A stretch of DNA of 15,346 nucleotides, taken from positions 76,760-92,105 of the forward strand of contig FN648607.1 of the NCBI GenBank assembly GCA_000310025.1, read 5' to 3'. Positions 9,116-15,346 of the stretch are shown here, piece by piece. Positions within the stretch are counted from its first letter, which is position 1; each line of letters starts with the position of its first letter. The DNA is from Ectocarpus siliculosus. Taxonomy: Eukaryota > Sar > Phaeophyceae > Ectocarpales > Ectocarpaceae. A model generated the notes under the pieces. The model was not told where the DNA came from, did not search any database, and saw only the letters and a list, made by a program, of their open reading frames with translations. The position numbers were made by a program, and so were the translations under genes.

Positions 9116-12100
9116 GTGAGAGGACCAGGGCGCTCCGAGAGAGAGACGCGACGCATGAAACGCGCACGCCTCGTGTTTGACTCTCTCGCGCGGTGAATCG
9201 TGCGACGTTTTTTTGTACGCTAACGACAACAACACCGAATCTCTCTCTCTCTTTCTCTCTCTCAGTACATTATTTTTCTGTCGCGCGGGAGGATTCTTCC
9301 ATCCTACGTTGCAACGCGTACGTTTGCTGGTCGCTCTCCGTTCTTTTTTGGGTGTGTTGTTGTGTGTGTGTGTGTTTGCCCTCTGCGGCGTTGTGATGTG
9401 CGTACTGCGGTCTCTTCCCCGGGAGTAACTCGCTGTGATCTGTGCGTCCCTACGCCTCTCCCACGTTCACCTACTTACCCTTTCGGTAACCATCATTCCC
9501 AACACGATGAAGAAAACGCGGCCAATATGCTCGCTCGGTTTTTCCGACGTCATTTTTGGGGGGGAAACAGCGCACCTACTTTCGCCGTTGTCTCTTTTCG
9601 TCTCCAAGCCCAGCACGTTGTTGCAAATTTGAAAATGCAGAGAACTTTACTTTTCTTTTACACCCCCCCCGCCGCCGGAGTGTGGTTGCAGCCAGCAGTA
9701 GTCGATTGTTCAAACTGCTCTGCTGACGTTGTCGTGTCCAAGTCAAGTCGTGTATGGTGAACAACGTCGGTGCCTCGTGTTTGCTTGGGGCAGACCTCGC
9801 CCGAAGCCTGGCCAGCGAACAAGCATGCCTACCTATGTTCGTATCGGAACAGTAGTCTTTGTAAAGAAGCAGGAATGTATCACGCAACCACACGTGTGCT
9901 TCAATAAGTGATGAGAGTCGTTCACTATATTTGTACCCCGTTCCAGTTCGCAATTTTCGGCCATGGATACTTGGTGATGTTTCCCTTGTTTCAATATTAC
10001 TTGGTATGAGATAGTTTGTCAGGTCGGGGTGTTGAACCTGCAGGGACTGCAGTACGAAGTAATCCCTAGTAACCCGGCCGGTCGTTGGTTGGTTTGATGC
10101 GATCCGAGATAACCCGCGCCATTTTTTTAACTTGGTATCGTGTGCGCGATTAAGGAATAATAAAAGCATACCATACACAGAAAGACTACCCATTCGAGAC
10201 GATATGACACGCAAGTTCCGATTGGTCTCCTCAAGGCTCGTGACTGATGCCCCTCTCGCATTAGGTATTCCCAGCCGGTTTCCCTCCACTCACTGAAAAG
10301 ACTCCACCACATCCCGTTCGACTGTGGGTATATCTCGAATGGGTAGTCTTTCTGTGTGTGTTTTTATTATTCCTTTATTCCGAAACATGCGAACATGTTC
10401 ACGTTTTGTTTGAGGTCACCGGGTTTAATGAGAGTTTGGCTCAACACAAAGAGAGTGAGTGGCATCTATCTCCACAACTCCACGCCATCATGTTGTTGAC
10501 GAAGGCAGCCAGCCAACCGGCCGACAACGAGAGAGAGAGAGGAGAGAGAAATCGGTTCACTTGTGGGTCTACTGACGAGTTCAACGCGTTTTTCGAAGAA
10601 CTACTTCCGTAAAACACACACAGCAGACACCCGTTGAAATACCCCACAACGCTTTCTTGGCCAGATCCCGAAGATCCCGCCACACCAGCAGCAGCAGTGT
10701 CGCGAAGAAAACACATCAATCAAAATATAGATACAGCAGTAGTAGTAGGCTGTGTCGCTTTGGCCCACACCTCAGGCAGTTTAAGTTCAAACGTTCACCA
10801 AGGGATTGGCAATGGAATCAGAACCGCGGTGAATTTCACTCATGTAGCACATATGTACTTCGGAGTACGTACATGCAAGGGAACTAAAAAACGTGAACGA
10901 ACTCGCTCCCTACCGTCGGCTGGCTATTATACCACGCTCATCGCTAACGGTGTGATCGTCGATGCAAACGGCGGACGATTGTGTGTTTCTCCGACCCACT
11001 TGTGGACTTTGGGTGACACGTTCACGAGAAGTATGCTACACATGCATTGTTGTCGCGCCCGTGGGGTGCTGTGATTTTTTTGCGTACGTACACGTGGTAC
11101 CACTTAGCTGTCGGTCATCCGTTCGAAACCGGAGCATGGCTTTCGGTGTAGTCGATGCGAAATCTGTCGGCCTCATCGATAGTTGTCGATGGCGGTCAGC
11201 AGTCTGATATGAAACCTTTCTATTCGGTGCACGATGTGACGTGAAGATGATGATTGGGAGAGCCACCTTCGCCGGGCTACACGAGAAATGTCCCCCGTGT
11301 ATGCATAGCTAACGTCGTTCATGTCTACTGTAGGGGGTTGTTTTCCGACAATTAGAGCAAAGTCTTCAACTCGCTGGCAGTGTAGCTGCTAGTAGCCGTT
11401 GTGTGACTCCCTCCCCAACGAGTACTGCTGTACAGACGAAAACCAAACATCCCTGTGCCAGCAACCGGCTGCCAAAGCTAAGGTTGTATGCATAGTGCAA
11501 CACGAGTCACCTTGAAAAGGTCATTGTTGATTGCCACAACGTTGGTAACAACGGCTGTGGCCGGCCTGGCAGTGGTACAGTATGCCGGGACCAACCTGTG
11601 CGACCGCAATCTACTGCTGCGGCTCTTGGAACGGTGGTGGCATGCATACAAGTATGCATAGTTGCTGGATGTGTTCGTCCCCTCTTCCTTTGCTACCGCT
11701 GCCATACGCTGCTGCTATGTTCATGCTTCCATGTTGAAGGAAATGATAACTCATGACACTGCATGGTCTCCCCTGGGGGAGTACGTGGATCACGACAAAA
11801 ACCAGCGATGATGGTTGTACCGAGCAACGCGGTTGACCTCAAAGATGAAAAGCATGCCTGGTACATAATGGTGGACGGTGGTGGCTGCTGTTGTTGTGTG
11901 CTGTTGATGTATACATAGGGAGCAAAACAAAACGAGATTTCCAGGTTGAACATTACGACGGAACGACGTTTGTCGCGTTCCTTCTCCATGTCTAGCATCG
12001 TTCTCTTCAGTCTCTCACAAAGCGCAGCGGTTGAGCTCTTCAGAGCGATTCTGTGTGAAAGAGCACGCTTAGCGCGGTGGCAAGGGCGGGAGCACGGCAG

Positions 12101-15100
12101 CGGGCCACGCGTGCTGCTGTGAAAACATGAAAAACTAGCACCACTTTTTGCTGACGAGGTGCAGAATCTCAGAGCCGAGCGGTTTAAGCTATGAAAAAAG
12201 TTCTTGGTGCGTATACAGGGAGAATGCGGCCCTTTGCGTGGTACCCAGTAATCTGCTGTGATGTGTGCGATACATGCCTGCGGTGGCGGTTAGGTGTGTG
12301 AGTTGGGAAGGATGTGCAGATCGTGTCGTGTTGTAATGGAATTGTTGTTGCCTTCGCTTCACAATCGCATAGACAAATATGGAATTGACGTGCCGCACTG
12401 AAATGAAACATCGAACGAACATGTTTCGGCGTGACTCCCGGTTGTTCCTAAACGATGGGTTGCCAGAAGAGTCAAGAGACGGTACGGACGTGTACAGACA
12501 CCGTTGCCGCCGTGTATGGGGTGCATTTGAGAGGAGGGCAAGGGTATGAACTGCGTTGTGGCGGCTTCCAATGGTTGTGTCAGTTCGTCCGTGCCGGATA
12601 TTGTGTGACGACGGCACGTGTGCCGTGTGTCCGTCCGCCGCAGGTTCAAGTTTAATGCGAACCCTAGTTCGAAATAGCTCGAACGGCTAGTCTTTCTGTG
12701 AGGTTATATTTACTTAAAAAAAAAAAAGGACTTTTGAAGTTCGGGGGGAAGTAAGCAAATTCGAAAATGCAGAACAGCGAGCGTATATATATCTAGTCCT
12801 ACTTCGTATGTCTCCTTTCGCCTGCAGAATTAATAGGGAAGGGCTGAAGCTTAACTTGTTTCGATGCCGGTTCTAAAACATCAAGAGAGAGAGGGAGAAC
12901 GAACAACAACAGCAGTGTTAGAGGTTGACCATCCAAATCATGATGCTGCAGGGAAGCCGCCAAAGCCTGAGCGGTGTTAGTCTTAGCAGTCGGTTCGCCT
13001 CGTCCGCCTTCAGTGGTTCAAGGTTACGTGCGTAGTCCGCTCATCCTCCTCGGCGCGGCCTCTTGGGTTCAGCGGGACTACCTACAGCTCATTTCCTGCT
13101 GCTGTGTAAGCCTTAACCCCCGACATTGCACAGATTCCATGCTTGATCCAGCATGTTTGCTTGAGATAGAAAGTGCGTGGGTTGCTATTTATGGTTCGGC
13201 ATGTCGCACTCTTTGTGCACACTCAACAGAACAAATCCGCCTGGCCCCCACCGCGCCCGTCAACACGAGCAGCAACAACAGCATGAAGTGCCAATAAAGC
13301 TCTAACCCGTGTTTGCCCGCGTCCTTGCTGTCGCGCCTTCTGTACGGCAGGCCTTTGACGGTGCCGGACATCGATCCCCACTGGGGATTCGATTGTGCCG
13401 TGGGGGGCGAGACGAGGTCAGCGAGGGCGCGAAGCAGCTCTTTCTACGAGGGGGACGACGCCGACATGCTGGCGTGCATCAATGGAGAAGCGTGAGTTTT
13501 AATTGTCCATCCTGCAGCCGCAGAACGACCCGTTTTTTTCTTTTTTTTCTTTTTATGTCAAAGAGGGAGTCGTTTTGAGGGCGCTGGGTGAAGAAAGAAA
13601 CGTTATTTTTCGCCCCACTGACTGCAAAGGCTTTTCAACACACCGACTACTGCTGTGGTGTTATAATAGTGTTATGTCGAACGGATACAATGTATCTAGC
13701 CTTTCTGTGGTTATGTGTAATTTTCAATTTTCGTAGAAGCGTCGAGGGTAGTTGGCTTTGCTTGGGTGTTGTGGTACGGCGGTTTGTAACAACAGCCGCA
13801 GGAGAAGCAGGGGCACAAGGAGAAGCAGGGGCACAAGGAGAAGCAGCAGCTCACTTGCCGTAGTGTATTCTTGGCTGCTTGGGGTGTTACTCAGAAGACG
13901 GGATGCATGATCACTGCGTACGATGAAGGGAGGTATTTTGGCAAGAATGAAAAGAAAATAGAAGGTAGCTGTAGGTAAGTGCGTGCTTACAGAACAAGAC
14001 CCACGCAAGCAGCAAGCAGCCTCTATTGGTACAGTCTTGGTTGGGTTTAGCGGTCCTTTGTGTGAGAAAGTATCATAATATGAAAGCCGCTGTTGATGGC
14101 ATCGCCACAAAACCGGATTGGCAGTTATATAGAAGTAGTTTTGACTACCGAGGTGCAGCCGTGCCAAGAGATTTTGGAACCGCTATTCAGGGCATTTCGC
14201 TAAATAGGGAACCGCGAAACCGGGACCACGAACTGTATGGAAGATGATGAGAATTGCCGAGCATTGAACAGACATACGACAAGCGGGGCATGTGGCAGGA
14301 GCGTTTTCTGTCAACGTGAGTCGAGATGTAATTGTTTTTGTTGGGTACATGTCTGTCTTGAGGATGTGGCTCTGTGCGTAGTATGTAGCCCGCTTCGCCC
14401 AAAGGTTGTCACGTTCGACTGGGGATGCAAACCACCCTGCCCTGACGCTGTTATTACCGCACTTGTTAGTTAGAAAGCTTGTAGAGGGGGGGACGACTTT
14501 GCCTGACCCTCGCCATAAAGCTCAGCCATCCACACCATATTTTCCTTGGAGAACCATGGATGGAGGTCCACAATTTAATGGCAATAGTCGTCCTACTGCT
14601 GTAAGAAGACGGCGGTAAACAATATTAACGCACAGACTAAGACGGAGCGGGGGGCGGGTTGGTGTCAGGCTGGCGAGCAAGCGTGGAGCAATGCTGCATT
14701 TTTTTTGCATTTTTACGACACCTGTCCTCCCGTTTTCTCTTGCATGACAACAACGGTTGTACTGGTGGCTCTCTCTTTCCTCGTATCCCTCACGCGCTAT
14801 ACCTCGGCCGGAATCTCTCTCGCTCTCCCTCGCTCTCTCGCTCTCTCTCTTTCTCTCTCTCTATTCCGCTCTCTCTCTCTCTTGCTCTCTCTCTCCCTCC
14901 TTCTCCCTGCCCCATGCCCCTACCCGCACGCTCTTTCACCCCCCTCCGCCCGGTTGCAAAACGCCTCGTCGCATGCTCAGTCCCCCGGAGAATAAACTCT
15001 CCCGCCGATCTTTTTCCGTCACCGACGTGGACGACCTCTTGTACGGCGGCGGCAGCGGCGGCGGTGGAAATTTCTCACCCTCTTGCGACCTCGATGAGAT

Positions 15101-15346
15101 GTTGCGGCCAACAAGAGGCAGGACCTCAGGGCTGACGGCTTCGCAGGCGGCGGCCGCTAGATCTGCTGCCGCACCCGCGTTGGCGGCGGCGGGAGGGGTG
15201 GACGGGGGTAGGGTACCCGGCGGCGGGATTCCGATGGCGCTAGGGGCTGTGGCGCCGGGGAGGCGGCAGCTTGGACCCCGCGAGCTGCAGGCGCTTCAAG
15301 CGGTGAGGTTGCAGGGGGAAAGAGAGAGGGGGGGGGGGGGGGCACC
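8700..15346 (+). CDS. Unrecognised low-complexity acidic protein, 3'-partial; join(8700..9115,13351..13491,14981..>15346)
   Basis: I do not recognise the family. Three GC-rich open segments can be joined with matching phases (both junctions split a codon 2+1) into at least 307 residues without a stop. The protein is rich in Ala, Gly, Ser, Asp and Glu and probably largely disordered. Notable segments are LDERDSCDLG and SSDNIDLGWGAMGNALMEED (exon A), RARSSSFYEGDDADML (residues about 164-179), SRRSFSVTDVDDLL (about 193-206) and SCDLDEML (about 220-227), then an Ala/Gly/Pro stretch and LGPRELQALQAVRLQGERER. Repeated acidic-hydrophobic motifs after Arg/Ser clusters suggest a regulatory or transactivation-type protein, but that is inference. 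The start at 8700 directly follows an in-frame TAG, so it could be the true start or an acceptor could lie just inside. Extra small exons in the 4.2 kb intron cannot be excluded. Confidence 0.5.
9241..9263. repeat. CT microsatellite
   Basis: This is a run of CT dinucleotides with one TT interruption, ending CTCAG. It resembles a polypyrimidine tract plus acceptor, so a cryptic or alternative splice acceptor here is conceivable, but no coding sequence follows. Confidence 0.8.
9361..9375. repeat. TG dinucleotide repeat
   Basis: About seven TG units stand within T/G-rich sequence of the proposed intron. It is a simple repeat with no further signal. Confidence 0.8.
10149..10378. repeat. Foldback (inverted-repeat) element, MITE-like
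   Basis: The left arm 10149-10199 and the right arm 10333-10378 are inverted copies: both read, from the inner edge outward, TCTCGAATGGGTAGTCTTTC, then a CTGTG block, a short variable part and TTTTATTATTCCTT. The inner 26 bases match perfectly, and the arms differ mainly by a 4-base indel and a few substitutions near the outer ends. About 133 bp of unrelated sequence separates them. The structure fits a miniature inverted-repeat element. I could not identify a clear target-site duplication, and there is no transposase. Confidence 0.75.
10529..10549. repeat. GA microsatellite
   Basis: A short GA-rich run with one GG interruption inside the proposed intron. It makes short open frames here look Arg/Glu-rich on one strand and Ser/Leu-rich on the other. 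Confidence 0.8.
11642..11659. repeat. Perfect small hairpin
   Basis: Two 8-base arms, ATGCATAC and GTATGCAT, are separated by AA. TATGCATA also recurs near 11487-11494. No T-run follows and no gene ends nearby, so I do not call a terminator; it may be chance or a remnant of a small repeat. Confidence 0.5.
12679..12700 (+). repeat. Solo copy of the foldback arm motif
   Basis: This 22-base segment matches 10335-10356 of the foldback right arm at 20 of 22 positions (differences at the sixth and ninth bases) in the same orientation. It is followed by T-rich sequence and an A12 run. No inverted partner is obvious nearby. Confidence 0.65.
13351..13491 (+). CDS. Second gene, exon B
   Basis: A 141-nt exon lies between the acceptor TGTACGGCAG and the donor GTGAGT. 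Its first base completes the codon split at the end of exon A (CG+G, Arg). It encodes PLTVPDIDPHWGFDCAVGGE followed by a basic/Ser run and FYEGDDADMLACINGE. The frame ends at TGA just after the donor. Composition and both splice signals look genuine; the connection to exon A is by phase only. Confidence 0.6.
13677..13709 (+). repeat. Foldback arm motif copy split by an 11-bp insertion
   Basis: TCGAACGG (13677-13684) and CTAGCCTTTCTGTG (13696-13709) together match the copy at 12679-12700 at 21 of 22 positions. They are separated by ATACAATGTAT, itself nearly palindromic. Downstream sequence (GGTTAT...) also resembles that following the 12679 copy. Confidence 0.55.
13801..13848. repeat. 18-bp tandem repeat, about 2.7 copies
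   Basis: Two exact copies of GGAGAAGCAGGGGCACAA (13801-13818, 13819-13836) are followed by a 12-base partial copy. An 18-bp unit keeps frame, so it yields a short GEAGAQ-type peptide repeat in one frame, but no supported exon includes it. Confidence 0.9.
14814..14908. repeat. Long CT tract upstream of a splice acceptor
   Basis: Nearly continuous CT dinucleotides with a few G, A or T interruptions run over about 95 nt. The pyrimidine richness continues to about 14950, close to the acceptor at 14979-14980. It may act as an extended polypyrimidine tract or simply be a microsatellite. Frames through it encode Ser/Leu-only peptides and are not genes. Confidence 0.85.
14981..15346 (+). CDS. Second gene, exon C (runs off the window)
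   Basis: After the acceptor CATGCTCAG the first base completes the codon left by exon B (GC+T, Ala). The frame then stays open to the window end: PPENKLSRRSFSVTDVDDLL, a Gly/Ser run, NFSPSCDLDEMLRPTRG, an Ala/Gly-rich stretch and a charged segment around RQLGPRELQALQAVRLQ. An in-frame ATG at 14973 lies just before the acceptor, so this could alternatively be the 5' end of a separate gene. The final glycines come from a G run of doubtful length. Confidence 0.6.
15330..15342. other. G homopolymer at the window edge
   Basis: A run of more than ten G lies four bases from the end, reminiscent of the homopolymer-rich start of the window. Its length is uncertain, so the reading frame of exon C beyond about 15330 should not be trusted. 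Confidence 0.6.

Larger units (their letters stand above)
9116..13350 (+). other. Second gene, large intron (proposed) with several repeats
   Basis: About 4.2 kb opening GTGAGA and closing TGTACGGCAG. It holds CT and TG microsatellites, a foldback element at 10149-10378, an AG tract, an A12 run at 12716-12727 and one related copy of the foldback arm at 12679-12700. Open frames inside on both strands (the longest, antisense at 9576-10289, is 237 codons) lack recognisable motifs and overlap repeats. If exon A and exon B belong to different genes, this interval is intergenic. Confidence 0.4.
13492..14980 (+). other. Second gene, last visible intron
   Basis: About 1.5 kb, starting GTGAGT and ending GCATGCTCAG. 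It contains an interrupted copy of the foldback arm motif (13677-13709), an 18-bp tandem repeat (13801-13848) and a CT-rich tract of about 95 nt (14814-14908) upstream of the acceptor. Open frames inside are short and repeat-derived. Confidence 0.55.

Noticed and set aside
8902-9167. Antisense Pro/Arg-rich open frames opposite exon A
   Set aside because: Composition follows from GC-rich coding sequence on the other strand, and no motif or splice signal supports them.
9576-10289. Antisense open frame of 237 codons
   Set aside because: It has no recognisable domain and mixed composition, reads through the left arm of the foldback element, and lacks splice or start context. It lies in a region otherwise looking like intron, so chance is the better explanation.
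10358-11074. Short plus-strand open frames (84 and 146 codons) and the antisense frame over 10441-10719
   Set aside because: They overlap a GA microsatellite and the foldback arm. They have no recognisable domain and no matching splice phases that would place them in the second gene.
11119-11134. GTTCGAAA resembling a tRNA T-loop
   Set aside because: The flanking bases do not form a 5-bp T stem, and no anticodon arm or acceptor stem can be found at the right distance.
13801-13848. Possible CRISPR-like repeat
   Set aside because: The copies are directly adjacent without spacers, so it is a minisatellite; the genome is also eukaryotic in character.
14705-15135. Open frames of 96 and 158 codons through the CT tract
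   Set aside because: They consist of Ser/Leu/Arg runs produced by the dinucleotide repeat. The frame that continues into exon C after the acceptor is a different one.

Overview
The window looks like nuclear DNA of an intron-rich eukaryote. GC-rich coding blocks alternate with AT-richer introns that have GT..AG borders, microsatellites and foldback repeats. Gapped pentatricopeptide (PPR) repeats of the type YNAAITAC..GQWERALDLLEEM, long introns, alanine/glycine-rich linkers and long CT tracts fit a brown alga (Ectocarpus-like stramenopile). This taxonomic call is inference from style; no marker gene is present. Both ends are rich in homopolymers and look like poorly resolved contig ends.

Region by region: 1-300 is homopolymer-laden sequence of doubtful quality. 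301-844 is upstream or 5' leader sequence with no convincing gene. 845-6492 holds one plus-strand gene for a large PPR protein, modelled here as four exons (845-1282, 2330-2592, 3304-3622, 4030-6492; about 1160 aa) whose splice phases all agree. The N-terminus resembles a mitochondrial presequence and the rest carries about sixteen PPR motifs, several separated by low-complexity inserts. The first intron contains a long imperfect inverted repeat (1574-2089) with a strongly paired core, the most interesting non-coding structure in the window. 6493-8699 is the 3' UTR and intergenic region.

From 8700 to the window end a second plus-strand gene can be assembled from three phase-compatible exons (8700-9115, 13351-13491, 14981->15346). 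It encodes a low-complexity, acidic/hydrophobic protein of unknown family that runs off the window. Its two large introns hold simple repeats, a 51-bp-arm foldback element (10149-10378), related copies of one arm near 12.7 and 13.7 kb, an 18-bp tandem repeat, and a long polypyrimidine tract just before the last exon.

The PPR protein would act in organellar RNA metabolism (processing, stability, editing or translation of specific transcripts). The second protein may be regulatory, judging only from repeated basic-Ser-Phe-acidic motifs. No functional link between the two genes is visible. No tRNA, rRNA, CRISPR array, transposase or viral gene was recognised.
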